Positions 1 through 11,859 are shown, counted from the first letter of the stretch. The stretch: 64,000 nucleotides of DNA from Notolepis coatsorum (GCA_963971535.1 OZ020589.1:75588311-75652310), one strand, 5' to 3'. A program made the numbers and translations. Notes: a model not told the origin generated them from the sequence alone.

Positions 1-30
1 TCTCTCTATCTCTCTCTATCTCTCTCTGTC
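1..30. repeat. TC-rich microsatellite (TCTCTCTA units)
   Basis: Three imperfect 8-base TCTCTCTA-type units run from the window edge, so the array probably extends upstream. No function is implied. Confidence 0.8.
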
Positions 31-31
31 T

Positions 32-254
32 ACCAGTCGCAGACTGTGTGGACTGACTGTCACTCAAAGTGCTTATGGGCGGAGCCAGGCCATAACAGCC
101 TGAAATCTTGAAGCTGAACAATGATGGTTTTGAGTACTTGATTAGAAATATAAAACAATGCATTTAAAAAGAAAACTTACAGATGTCTTCAATAGACTCA
201 CAGGAATTGTGTAAAGTTGCCCAAATAGTGCTAGGAATAGCAACGCATGTCCCC
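32..254. other. unassigned flank of L1-A1
   Basis: This is unique-looking sequence between the microsatellite and the 3' end of the minus-strand L1-A1. I see no reading frame, repeat or RNA signature in it. Confidence 0.4.
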
Positions 255-451
255 TTTAAGTTTTATTTTCATTTTTTTTCAACAACATACATAGACAAAC
301 ATTCATAGACAATACATTTGAACATCTCAACAGTACATAAATATAAAACAATAGACAAAAATTAGTAAAGAAAAAGTGTGGCATGGGTCCTTCGGTCCAT
401 TCTATATTTGCATTATTTATTTACATTTTCATTAATTTCCTTGTATCCTTT

Positions 452-2564
452 TCAAACCTCTGTGATGTCGTTACTTCCCCTCCTGTATTCTTCCCACTTT
501 CCCCATTTCCATTCAAACTTTTCTTCTTGCAGCCTCAGCAGATGTGTGATTCTCTCCATTTCTTGTATCCCCTCTACAAACTCTATCCATTGATCCTTTG
601 TCTGCACTTCTACCTTGTACCACAGTTTAGTTAAAGCTTGTTTGGCTGCCACTATCAATATCTTAATCAAGTATTTGTCTTCCCCTTGGATTCCTTCTTG
701 TGATAGATTCCCCCAATACAACACTTGGCTTCCCTGGGGTATTTCGTATCCTATTATTTCATTTATTATCCCTCCTATCTCTTCCCAGTAATGTCTTATC
801 TTCTGACATCCCCAGAATATGTGTGTATGGTTCGCCCCTTTAGAATAGAATAGAATAGATCTTTATTTGTCATTGTTGGTACAACGAAAATTTGTTAGGA
901 ACATCACCACTGGCATACAACATAAGATATAGCATGTGCGAAATAATAATGTCAATAATAATAGTAATATAGTAATAAAGTATCAATGTCCCAATGTTCT
1001 CAATATATAACATACCATCATTGTCCCAAGTGCATTTAGTGCTAGTGCAAATAATTTAATAAATATAAATATTTCAGTCCAGTGAGTTGTTGATGGAAGG
1101 AGGGGGGGGTGGGGGGGGGGGGGGCGTTGACTTGCAAAGGATGAAGTATTGTATAGTGCAGCAATGCAAGTCCGGTTCACAGTTATTGTTGTAATGTGGG
1201 AGTGGGAGTTATGTCACCGGGGGTGGGATGCGGGGGGGGGGGGCAAGTTGATGTTCGTCGTTGAGCAGCCTGACAGCCCGTGGGTAGAGGCTGTTGGTCA
1301 GTCTGCTGGTTCCGGACTGGATGGATCTGTACCTTCGACCAGAGGGCAGCAGTTGAAAGAGATGGTTTGCTGGGTGGTACTGGTCTAGTAAGATGTTATT
1401 TATACGCCGTAGGCAGCGGGAGGTAAAGACTGTGGAGATATCTGGGAGGCTAGCTCCAGTGATCCTCCTCGCAGCCTTGACCACTCTGTGGAGAGCCTCC
1501 TTCTCTGCCCTGGTGCAGCCAGTAAACCACACCAGTAGTCCGTACGTGAGTACACTCTCTACTGCGCAGTGGTAGAAGTTGGCCATCAGTCCCTGTGGGA
1601 GTTTAGCCCATTTAAGCTTCCTAAGATAGAAAAGGCGCTGCTGTGCTTTGCCCACAGCAGAGGCAATGCTGACCCCCCAGGACAGGTCGTCAGACATTGT
1701 CACGCCCAGAAACTTACATTTTTAAACCCTCTCCACCTCCTCATTCCCAATGAGGAGTGGAGAGTGGCTGAGGTCACCAGTCCTGCGGAAATCGATGATC
1801 ATCTCCGTGGTCTTCGTGGGGTTGTCCACACTCCCTCCAACATGTTTTCTTTGCTGGTGTGTATGCCCTGTATTTATGGTGTTATAAAGTATCTAATTAT
1901 GTTTTTCCACCCAAACTCCCTCCATATCCTTGATCCTGTGGTTGTTTGTTGTGTCTTACATGTGTCATACCATTCCTCCTCTGTTATCTCTATTTCCAAC
2001 TCTTTCTCCCACTTTTCTTTTACATACAATGTTGTATTTCCCTTACTGTCCATTATTGCCTGATATAGTGCTGATATCACCCTTCCCTTCCATCCTTCGT
2101 ATGACTTTACCATTATCTTAATTACCCCATTCTGTTCTTTGTCTCTGTCTTGCTTTATTTCCTTGTTATAGTAGTCCCTAATCTGTAAATATCTAAAGTG
2201 GTCCCTATTCTCTAGTCCGTATCTTTCTTTCAATTTTTGTAGAGTCTGCTTTTCCCCTCCTTCTATCATTGTGCACATTGCTGTTATACCCCCCCCCCCA
2301 TTCCCACCTCTTGAACCCATGGTCTTCTATCCCTGGTCTGAATTTGTTGTCGTGTGCTATCCATCTCAGTATCTTAGATTTTCTTTCTAGCTTGTATTTC
2401 TTTACTATTGTGTTCCATATGTTTATAGTGAATTTGGTAATTGGGTCTAGTAGTTGTTCCTGTCTTCTGAACAGCTCCCTATCTCCTATCAGTGCCTGCA
2501 CTTTCAATCCCTCTTTTTTGGTTTCTATATCTTTCCATTTGGCCTCATAATTCACATTGCACAA
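452..2564 (-). pseudogene. L1-A1 ORF2 C-terminal region (broken)
   Basis: Two pieces, 2,564-1,874 and 724-452, match the continuous 375-residue C-terminal frame of L1-A2 (50,630-49,503) with few changes. LINE-D separates them. A run of ten C residues near 2,289-2,300 shifts the frame where L1-A2 has six C residues and stays open, so the frameshift sits exactly on a homopolymer. The segment follows the reverse transcriptase of L1 ORF2 and includes its Cys-rich region. The 3' sequence is split at 2,602 from the reverse transcriptase by LINE-A1. Confidence 0.8.
841..1822 (-). mobile_element. LINE-D: 5'-truncated CR1/L2-like LINE inserted in L1-A1
   Basis: A 164-residue frame (1,703-1,209, minus) has the conserved C-terminal end of CR1/L2-like LINE polymerases: a W-F-T-G-C motif and the final L-P-S-G-R-R-Y-R-S and Y-P-R-A-V-R-L-L-N motifs. 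Upstream residues near 1,800 encode an M-I-I-D-F-R-R motif from the end of the reverse transcriptase. The 3' end is a short array of the pentamer TAGAA at 841-858 (ATTCT on the coding strand). The site is defined by the uninterrupted L1-A2 sequence near 49,889. Poly-G runs break the 3' part. It is a dead-on-arrival fragment. Confidence 0.8.
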
Positions 2565-2782
2565 TCATGCTACTGTTCTAAGCTGTGCTGCATAGTAATA
2601 GTCCGATGACAGACTACAAAGGCGCCTCCCTCAAACTGAACAGTGACATCTCCTTAGCAAATGACCTCAATACCTTCTATGCGAGGTTTGATGCTGGTAA
2701 TAACAACACCAGCCCACAAGCCACGGCAATGGGGGGAGGGGGGGGGGGGGGTCGGCTGCTGATGGAGACGCAGTGTTCAGGG

Positions 2783-3384
2783 CAGTGGCGTCCTTTCACT
2801 AAAAGGCAAGGTATGGCGAGGATGGGGGAGGGGGGATTTTTTTTGTCAAATCAGTTGTGCAATAGTCACTTTTGGTGAGTTGTTTCTATACAATTCAGTT
2901 ATATGACATTTAGGTATGACACAGGGCTACACAAGCATTTTTAGTATAGAAATGTGTCAACAGACTAAAGCAGGGAACCACAATATTTTGCATACGAATT
3001 ATGCAGAATGTAATATCATAACTGTCTATTACTTTTCTTGCAATTGAGCCAATTTTCCTTAGGTACGGTTTTGAGGTGTGTGTTCAACAGAATGTAGTAT
3101 CAAAAACACATTCACAAAAAGTATGGGTTACTCAATGCTGAACTGCACTATTATAATCACTAAGCCAGACCTTACCTGTGTCCCTGTATCACTTGTCTCT
3201 GCTGCCCTTTGATAAAAAAAAATTCCCTATGTCCATTTTCCTTTTTTTTTGGGCATATTCAGTTAGTCACAGCAAAAGTCACCTAGTAAAAGTGAGATAA
3301 TTGACAATATCAAAACATGCTAGGGCTGTACCGAATAGTTCGAAGCTTCGTTCATAATGTTGACATTCGAATTCTAAATCAACA

Positions 3385-3432
<48 letters not shown>

Positions 3433-3491
3433 TTTTTATTTGCCAAGGTATGGCGAGTGCCATACCTGGCCATACCAAATGGACGCCCCTG
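2783..3491. mobile_element. hAT-1: 709-bp non-autonomous hAT element
   Basis: The ends are imperfect inverted repeats, CAGTGGCGTCC and GGACGCCCCTG. They are flanked by an 8-bp target duplication, GTTCAGGG (2,775-2,782 and 3,492-3,499), which is single in LINE-A2. CAG...CTG ends with an 8-bp duplication are diagnostic of the hAT superfamily. It has no transposase frame. A 16-base subterminal motif is repeated directly at 2,805-2,820 and 3,442-3,457 with one mismatch. The right copy lies beside a perfect 8-bp-stem hairpin (3,447-3,466). A T homopolymer occupies 3,390-3,429. Confidence 0.9.
3390..3429. repeat. poly-T tract of about 40 bases inside hAT-1
   Basis: An uninterrupted T run. It may be an internal A-tail of a retroposed piece captured by the MITE, or a simple homopolymer expansion; the flanks do not decide. 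Confidence 0.8.
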
Positions 3492-4548
3492 GTTCAGGGT
3501 AACAGAGCATGAGGTGAGGCGGACCTTTAAAAAAGTGAATATCAGGAAGGCAGCAGGTCCGGACGGCATCCCCGGCCGCGTCCTAAAAGTCTGTGCCGAC
3601 CAACTGGCCCCAGTATTCACTGACATATTTAACCTGTCCTTAGAACAGGCTGTCATCCCCACCTGCCTGAAGAAGTCCACTATTATCCCTGTACCCAAAA
3701 AATCCAAGCCTGCTTGCCTCAACGACTACCGCCCTGTAGCTCTCACCTCCATAGCCATGAAGTGCTTTGAGAAGCTAGTAAAGGGCTACATCTGCTCCTC
3801 CCTCCCCATCAACATGGACCCCCTGCAATTTGCATACCGCCCCAACAGGTCCACGGAGGACGCCATAGCCCATGTGCACACAGCAGCATCACACCTGGAC
3901 AAGAGGCAGGGGAACTATGTGAGAATGCTATTCATCCACTACAGCTCGGCATTCAATACCATAGTCCCCTCCATACTCATAGCCAAGCTCAGGGACCTGG
4001 GCTTGAACTATGACCTCTGCCAGTGGGTCTTGGACTTCCTGACTGGCAGACCCCAGGTGGTGAGAGCAGGCAACTGCACCTCCTCATCCATCACCCTCAA
4101 CATAGGGGCCCCCCAGGGCTGTGTTCTGAGTCCCCTCCTCTACTCCCTGTACACACACGACTGTGTGGCTCAGCGGAGTAGCAATACAATCATCAAATTT
4201 GCTGACGACACAGTGGTGGTGGGCCTGATCTCTGCCAACGACGAGAGGGCCTACCTGGAAGAGGTCAAGGTCCTGGCGGGATGGTGCCAGGAAAACAGCC
4301 TCTCCCTGAACGTCAGCAAAACAAAGGAGATGATTGTGGACTTCAGGAGGTCGGGGGTCAAGGACTACAGCCCCCTCAGCATCGACGGGGCACCGGTTGA
4401 GAGAGTCAACAGCTTTAAGTACCTCGGAGCCTACATATCCGAGGACTTGACATGGACCACACACATTGACAGTGTTGTGAAGAAGGCACGACAACGCCTC
4501 TACTTCCTCAGGCGCCTAAGGAAGTTCCAAGTCAGTCAGAAGATCCTT
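3492..4548 (+). pseudogene. LINE-A1 reverse transcriptase domain (truncated)
   Basis: This is an open stretch encoding the RNA-dependent DNA polymerase used for target-primed reverse transcription. Visible motifs in order are [17 protein letters not shown], the Y-S-S-A-F-N-T-I catalytic region (preceded by H where LINE-A2 has D), [10 protein letters not shown] and the catalytic F-A-D-D-T-V-V-V near 4,200. The open frame continues upstream into hAT-1, so its first residues are not LINE sequence. It ends where the 2.15-kb insertion begins. LINE-A2 supplies the continuous homolog. Confidence 0.85.
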
Positions 4549-5248
4549 GTAACGGGGCTTATTGCTCCCGTGGGCGGAGAACAAAAGAATTAGAATCTCT
4601 CACAAATGCTCAGGAAGTCCCGTTTTTCAAAAATCTGTAAAAATAGAACAAAGACAATTTCGAGTGCATATAGTGTAATCTATATGTATCCTTACTTGCT
4701 AAACATAATACGACTTGTAAATATGTTTAATTCTTGCTAAATTGTATAGTTCTAAATATCCCTGTATTCCCCGAAACTACAACGCGTCACGTACATGCAC
4801 GCGCGCACACACAAACAGCGCACGCATAGGTGTTAATCACTGAGTGATCTAATATGCATATTCTTCAGCGCGAGAGGGGGGGGGGGTTGTGTTTCTCACT
4901 GTCTGTCGTTGATAATATAATCTGAATAGGTCCTGCATTATTATTATCATTCTCGAGAATACACGCGGACCCGACCGAACGTTAATTTATGAATTAAAAG
5001 TAGTCTAACATGCTTAAGCTTTTCATCCTCGCCCGTGTATATACCCACGTCGCGCTAAAACAACATAACTACTGTATGGCAGAGACAGAGTGCGTGTGTG
5101 TACGAGTTATGAGTTATCTCGCAGTTCATTCAAGCGCGCATCACGGTGATGACAGCTCTCTAGTCTAGAGTAGAGAGGTGCGCTCACAGGGGCGGAGCGG
5201 CAGAGCTCATTATATGCCAGTAACCGCCCCTTATTCAGTATCCAGAAA

Positions 5249-5313
5249 TAGCTCAATTGGCAAAGCTGCATGGCTGTGGATCCTACGGCTCGTTGCTTGC
5301 TAGTTCGATTCCC
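5249..5313 (+). other. tRNA-like sequence (pol III A and B box), probably a SINE relic or tRNA pseudogene
   Basis: The stretch begins TAGCTCAATTGGCAAAGC (A-box-like) and ends AGTTCGATTCCC (B-box-like) at tRNA spacing. The T-stem and acceptor do not pair properly, and an A/T-rich tail follows, so an active tRNA gene is unlikely. Confidence 0.45.
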
Positions 5314-5384
5314 TTCAATTTTAATTTTAATTTTTTTTTTAACGTGCATTCGCATTCTTTCGCCGTTAAGTTTAGGCATAACTT

Positions 5385-5490
5385 TAAGCATTGTTTCGGA
5401 GTTGGTTAAGGTTAGGCATTGTTTCGGAGTTGCTTAAGGTTAGAAGGGTTAAGTTTAGGCGCTGTTAAGGAGCTGGTTAAGGTTAGAGTT
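5385..5490. repeat. short tandem repeat of GGTTAAGG / ATTGTTTCGGAGTT units
   Basis: Units of roughly 30-35 bases containing GTTAAGGTTAG and TGTTTCGGAGTTG recur about three times with divergence. Confidence 0.6.
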
Positions 5491-5503
5491 TGACTTAGAG
5501 AAT

Positions 5504-5567
5504 GGCAATAGACAGCCTATTTCCGCGCTGCAGCGCGAGGCAATAGACAGCCTATTTCCGCGCTGCC
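5504..5567. repeat. direct repeat of 28 bases
   Basis: The segment starting GGCAATAGACAGCC and ending CCGCGCTGC occurs twice, separated by a few bases. Confidence 0.75.
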
Positions 5568-5672
5568 GCTCTCTCGCGCTGCCGTGGTCACATGCATTCT
5601 CATAAATATTACGATCAAATCTATTTTGTACTTGATGATACATTTGAAATTGGTTTGGTTATGATCATGTTA

Positions 5673-5675
<3 letters not shown>

Positions 5676-5713
<38 letters not shown>
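5676..5713. repeat. (GT)n microsatellite
   Basis: About 19 GT dinucleotides without interruption. Confidence 0.95.
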
Positions 5714-5719
<6 letters not shown>

Positions 5720-5724
5720 ACGAA

Positions 5725-6315
<591 letters not shown>

Positions 6316-6699
6316 ATGGCATCAAATCAAAGTGTGTGTTGCCTGTATTGATCAGTCACACTATACCCCCACTCAGCTGTAATTGTTCCCTGCTGGGCCT
6401 TTGTTTCATGGTGTGAATTAGTCATTGAAATTAACATTGACATCACATTGCATTCTGGGAAGGAGTGTAGTTCCCTTATCATTAGCTGAATTCACTGAAT
6501 TCTCTTCAGAGGCTCCTGCTGCAAATTGGTAATGACTGTACCAGAATGTTTGATAGGACATTGATTGAAAACTATCGTCTCAAATTTGACAATTGATGGC
6601 TTATTTTGAAGGTATGAATCTGTAATTTTATATTATGTAACAAAAAAAAGGGGGAAATTCTCAGGAGGAGGAGCTCTTTAGGTTAGACTCCTAAGGGTT

Positions 6700-7065
6700 A
6701 AGAACTTCTACTCATGTACAATAGAGAGCATCTTGACTGGCAACATCACCTCCTGGTTTGGGAATAGCACTGCACAAGACCGAAGCAGACTACAAAGAGT
6801 GACACGTTCAGCCGAACGCACAATTGGAGGGGGGCTCCCCACCCTCCAGAACATTTACAACAAGCGTTGCAAGGGCAAGGCTAAGATAATCATTAAAGAC
6901 TCCAGTCACCCGAACAACTGCCTCTTTGAACTGCTGCGGTCAGGCAAGCGATACCGGAGTCTCAAGGCGAGCACAGAAAGACTCAGAAGAAGCTTCTATC
7001 CCCAGGCCATCAGGCTGCTAAACGAAAATGAACACTACACAACAACAACCACCAAACGCACATAG
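6700..7065 (+). pseudogene. LINE-A1 C-terminal region of the polymerase ORF
   Basis: A 110-residue frame continues LINE-A1 after the insertion. It has the conserved tail motifs of this LINE group: W-F-G-N-S, a Q-R-V-T-R-S-A-E-R-T region, H-P-N-N-C-L-F-E-L-L and Y-P-Q-A-I-R-L-L-N. It matches LINE-A2 at 51,400-51,080 closely. A 3' UTR rich in CACACTTT-type repeats and the GAAACTT tail follow. Confidence 0.85.
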
Positions 7066-7526
7066 CACACACATCCACATGCACACACTCACTTTAAACA
7101 AACACACTGTAGCACCCACTCCACACACTTTATAGCACACACCCACTTTAAACAAACACACTGTAGCACCCACTCCCCACACTTTATATTTATTGATGAA
7201 GGATTGCACTACAACTCGTACACCTTACTGTAAATTGTACCTAAATTGTACCTCATCCCATTTCTGCTTTGCACTATATAGTACTGTACATTAGTACACT
7301 GCATAGTATTGTATATTATATGGTAACTCAGAACATTGTACATATGTCTATACCGAACACTGTGACCTCATTTTCTTCTTCTAAATTACATGCTATACTA
7401 TGTTGTTTGATACTATCTTGTCTAGCACAGTCTCTGGAGCGTAACAGTAAGAAGCATTTTGTATGAAAGTATTCTGTACTTCTGTATGACAACTATTAAA
7501 GAAACTTGAAACTTGAAACTTAATAG

Positions 7527-9766
7527 CTTTCTAAACTGGGTACTGCCATCCCTCCTTTCTCCTTTGGTAATTGTAGAGTCACATATCTGATCCTTGGCCT
7601 TTCCCCCCCCCCAAATGAATCTTGATATCTGTCTATCCCATTTCCTAAATTGTTTTTGTGGTATTAATATAGGTAGGGATTGAAATAGGTATAGTAACCT
7701 TGGTAATATGTTCATCTTAATGATTTCGATCCTTGAGCTGAAATCTAGGGGCATTACCGTCCATCTTTCTAGGTCTCTCTTGATTTTCTGATTTATCTGT
7801 GTATAGTTTGCATCGTATAACCCCTCCACCCCTCTTGTGATGTTCACCCCTAGGTACTTGATCCTGTCCATGCCCCATTTGATTTTGTATTTTTCTTTGA
7901 TCTCTATCGTTGGTGTGTAGTTCAGTGCTAATGTCTGTGTCTTCGTCACATTAAGTCTATACCCTGAGTAATATCCATATTCTGTCAGTAGATCCATCAG
8001 TGTCGGGAAGCTTGTGTCTGGTTGTCTCATATATACTATCACGTCGTCTGCGAACAATCCCAATTTATGTTCTGTCCCCCTTATCTCCACCCCTTTGATG
8101 TCTTTGGTCTGTCTAATTAGTTGAGCCAGTGGTTCGATGAATACATCGAAGAGCGTCGGCGAAAGACAACAACCCTGTCTGGTAGCTCTCTCTAGTTTAA
8201 TCCGGTCCGTCAGACTACCATTCACCTTAATCCTAGCCGTCAGTTCTTGATATAATGCCCTAATTGTTTTCATAGCGTTTTTGTCTAATCCAAATTTCTC
8301 CAATACTTTATATAGAAATATCCAGCTTACACTGTCGAAGGCTTTTTCTGCATCTAGGCTAACTAATACTGCACTTCCTCCTTCCTTTTGTATCTCCTCT
8401 ACTATCTGCACTGTCTTCCTTATGTTATCATGTGTCTGCCTTCCTTTAATGAATCCAGTCTGGTCTTCGTCTATTATATCTGTCATAAATGTCTCAAATC
8501 TTTTGGATATTATTGATGTATACATCTTGTAATCTACATTAAGTATGGACACAGGTCTGAAACTGCTACACAGTTCTCTATCTTTCCCTTCTTTTGGAAT
8601 TGTAGTAATTATGGCCTCTTTCCATGAAGGTGGCATTGTACCTTTTTCCATTGTGTGTCTGAATGCTGCTTCTAATATGGGGCTCAGTTCCTGCCTAAAT
8701 GTTTTGTAGAATTCCGAGGGGAATCCGTCGCTACCCGGTGACTTACTACTCTTTGCCCTACTGATCGCATTCCAAACTTCCTGTTCTGTGATTTCTGCAT
8801 TTAATATTTCATTCTGTTCCTTCCCTATTGATGGTAAATCCAATTTTTCTAAAAATGTTTCTATCTCCTCTTCTCCTGCCGCTATCGGTTGTGTGTATAG
8901 TTTCCTATAATATTCTTCAAATGTCTTCTCTATTTCCGCTGACTCTCTCAGTATTTTGTTTGTGTCCCTTATTGTGTGTATTGTGTTTATTTTTTGTTGT
9001 GTCCTAATTCGTCTAGCTAACAGTCTGGTCGCTCTCTGTCCCCCTTCATAGTATGTCTGTTTCATGTATCTAGCTTTCTTCTCTATTTCTGTCAGCAGCT
9101 CTTTGTTTATCTTTCCTCTAACTTCCTTGGCCTCTCTAAGTGTCTTCTGGTTCTTTGAGCTTTGGTGTTCTTTCTCTAATTCTTTCAGTTTTTTTATCAA
9201 GTTCTGGTATGTCTCTATTCTAGTCTTCTTGAGTAATGCCGTCTTTGCTATACATTTTCCCCGTATTACTACCTTTAGTGCATCCCATAAAATGTTTGGA
9301 TCTACCTCCCCATTATCGTTCTCTTCTCTATATCTAATTATGTCTTCCTTCACTTGGTTAACCAAACTTTTGTTGTTCAATAGTCCTACATTCAGTCTCC
9401 AAACTGTATTTCTCCGTCTACTATTAAGATTTATTGCGCTATGATATGAAATAAGCACTCCTATCCTGCATTCCTCCACCCTATATCTGTCCCCTGTTGT
9501 CATGAGAAAATAGTCTATCCTTGAATATGTTGTGTGTGGGTGTGAATAGTGCGTGTATTCTCTATCTAGTGTGTTCATTGCTCTTGTGATATTAGATGTG
9601 TTTCTTGTAAGAAAATGACCTGCGCCTCCTCTTTTTTAAGTTTCGTCATCACCTTACTCCTCTTGATCGGATTATTCATACCATTCACATTTAACAACAT
9701 CATTTTCATACCCTTAATTTGTGTCATATTTCTTTTCCAATTGCTCCCCCGTTCTACCCATGTCAC
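7527..9766 (-). pseudogene. L1-A1 ORF2: endonuclease remnant plus reverse transcriptase
   Basis: A frame of about 718 residues (9,578-7,422) begins in the C-terminal part of the APE-type endonuclease, near the S-R-I-D-Y-F-L motif. It runs through the linker and the reverse transcriptase: [26 protein letters not shown] and the catalytic F-A-D-D-V-I-V-Y near 8,050. A short upstream piece (9,766-9,575) has the endonuclease start, including L-Q-E-T-H-L. Relative to L1-A2, about 405 bp between 56,143 and 56,548 are missing, so the core of the nuclease is gone. The last residues near 7,422-7,520 belong to LINE-A1 read antisense. Confidence 0.85.
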
Positions 9767-9934
9767 ATAAAATTATATTTGTGGTTGTAGCCTCTGCTAT
9801 CTCCATCTGATTTACATACATATATACATAATAAACATCAACATCAAAACTATCTCTATGAACTTCCATGCCATTCTTACTCGTTCCCCTCTTTTCCCCG
9901 CTGGTGGGTGGGGAGTAGTGGCTCTCCTAGTGAG

Positions 9935-9949
9935 GGCTCCCCCTAGTGG
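9935..9949 (-). promoter_or_regulatory. CTCF-like core in the L1-A1 inter-ORF region
   Basis: The minus strand reads CCACTAGGGGGAGCC, close to the known vertebrate CTCF core. The same place in L1-A2 (56,914-56,928) keeps CCACTAGGGGGGGCC. This is a motif match only. Confidence 0.35.
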
Positions 9950-10447
9950 CTACAAGCGCACTATAATTGTCCAGCTCTCTCTCTGTGTGTGACCTGTACC
10001 GAGCTCTGCTTTAGTCACTTTCATGTTCCCATCTAATTGTGTTATGCGACATGAGTATTCGTGAGTTCCTTTAATGTCCGTCTCCATATATCTCTTGAAT
10101 GCACATGTCCTTTTTGATCACTTTCGGTTTAATTATCTCGCATGTGTTTTGTCATCTTCTTCCTGCATAACAAGTCTTTTTCTTTCTTGTATTGTGTGCG
10201 TCATATGTATATCAGTTTAATGTGTCTCGAATCTCTATGCCTTCCTCTCTAATTTTTGGTTTAATTATAATTATCTCATATGCAATTTACTATCTTCTCA
10301 CTACATCATTCCGTCTCCTGTTTACCTCAATCTGTATTGTGTGTGTGTGTATTGTACTCATCCTCCCTTTGATCACCATATCTCCTCTCCGCCCCCTTTC
10401 TCTGTGTCTTTGCGTCCTTCTTCTCCGTTGATTTGCTTTGAATCGAT

Positions 10448-11716
10448 TCAGATCTCTTTCACCTTCCCGTTCTCCTCGCCTCCTCCTCGTCCCCCGCCGA
10501 CCCTGGTCCATCTCCTCGCCTTCTCCAACCTCTGCAGCAGCGTCGGTCTCTCGTCTCCTCCTCCCGGCACCTTCCATCCTCTCTGGTTCATGTCCCTCGC
10601 CGCCTCCCGCACGTCGCCGTACACCTTTGCGCCTTCATTCCAATGGACCTTCAGTGTGGTCATTGGCGATTGAAATCTGATTCCGCCTTCCTTCAGAGTT
10701 TTTTTTATCTGAACGTAGCTCCGACGCTTTACCGCCACCTCCGTTGCATAATCATGGTCAAAAGTTACTCTCTGTCCCACAACCTCTATCTTCTTCTGCC
10801 AGGCTGCTCTAAGAATGTTCTCTTTTACCTCGAATTCCAAGAAGTTGACTATAACTGCTCTCGGTGGTTTATCCTCCCGCGGCTTCGGTCCTGTGCGCTC
10901 TTTGAATCCCTGTCTTGTCGAGGGCTGTCATTTTTAATTCTCTTCGAATTAGGCTGTCCACATATTTGACCATCGAATCTCCTTCCATCCCCTCTTTCAG
11001 ACCCCATATTCGTATGTTGTTTCTCCTCGACCTCCCCTCCAAGTCCATTAGCTTTCCTCTCAGCATGTTCTGTTGTTCGAGCGTCGCCTTTAGAATATCA
11101 TGCATTTCTGTATTCCATTCTTCTGCAGCCGTCTTTCTTCCAACATCTTTATGTCTTTCTCTTGCTCTTGTATTTTTCCATTCATTGCCTCAAGTCCTTT
11201 ATCCACTTCCCCTCTGAGCTCGTCCTGTCCCCTCTTCAACTCTTCCCATAATCCATCAATGCTGTCTTGAATATTCTGCGTGCTCGCCTGGTTAGCCATT
11301 GCGCTAGCTTGTATGCTAGTTTGTAGCTCTTGTTGGCTAGTCAGCGCGCTAGCTTGCATGTTCCTCGTGTTAGCTTGTGCGCTAACTTGTATGCTATCTT
11401 GTATAGCTTGGATAGCCTTTGCCTTAGCTTGCACATTAGCTTGTAGCTCTTGGTTAGCCTTAGCTTGTAGCTCCTGGCCAGCCTTGTTAGCAGCATGTAT
11501 GCTGGCCAGTATGGTCGCTTGTATCCTCGCTAACCAGGCGGGTTCCACGGGGTCTCCGTCCCTGCCTACCTGCGTCACGCTCGCTTGAGCTATTTCTTCC
11601 GTCATTTCCTCGTGTCTAGATCTTTCCTCCTGTGTTTGTACGTCTTCTGGGGTCTTATTTCTCTCACTTTTTCTCGTGGACATCTTTCCTTTTCTCTTAT
11701 ATCTTTGAATTGTCAC
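10448..11716 (-). pseudogene. L1-A1 ORF1 (RNA-binding coiled-coil protein), frameshifted
   Basis: Three frames (11,716-11,090; 11,105-10,869; 10,840-10,448) together match L1-A2 ORF1. The N-terminal third is basic and acidic. A long Ala/Gln-rich coiled coil follows, with repeating QANxQA and SIQASA-type units. Next come the L1 RRM-like stretch (L-E-G-R-S-R-R-N-N-I-R-I-W-G-L, A-H-R-T) and the C-terminal domain. In L1 this protein trimerises and coats the element RNA. Frameshifts near 11,120 and 10,870 break it. Confidence 0.8.
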
Positions 11717-11859
11717 CTTTTATTTAGTTTTAGACGGTTTTACTTCCCTTTCTTGATATTATTTGACCGGGAGCTCTTTCAGTGGTCTCCTATCCACCCA
11801 TCTCAAAACCGGAAGTCCCAACTATTTTATTTTTACCTTTATTTCGGTTTTAGGGTTAG

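Noticed and set aside
378..634. Plus-strand frames opposite the L1-A1 ORF2 end, and the same at 49,429-49,685
   Set aside because: Antisense shadows of the L1 coding strand, present in both copies because the L1 is duplicated.
3457..4593. 378-residue frame taken as one protein
   Set aside because: The first residues are hAT-1 sequence and the last are in the 2.15-kb insertion; only the middle is LINE reverse transcriptase.
7422..9578. 718-residue frame as an intact LINE protein
   Set aside because: It lacks most of the endonuclease because of a deletion and ends in antisense LINE-A1 sequence.
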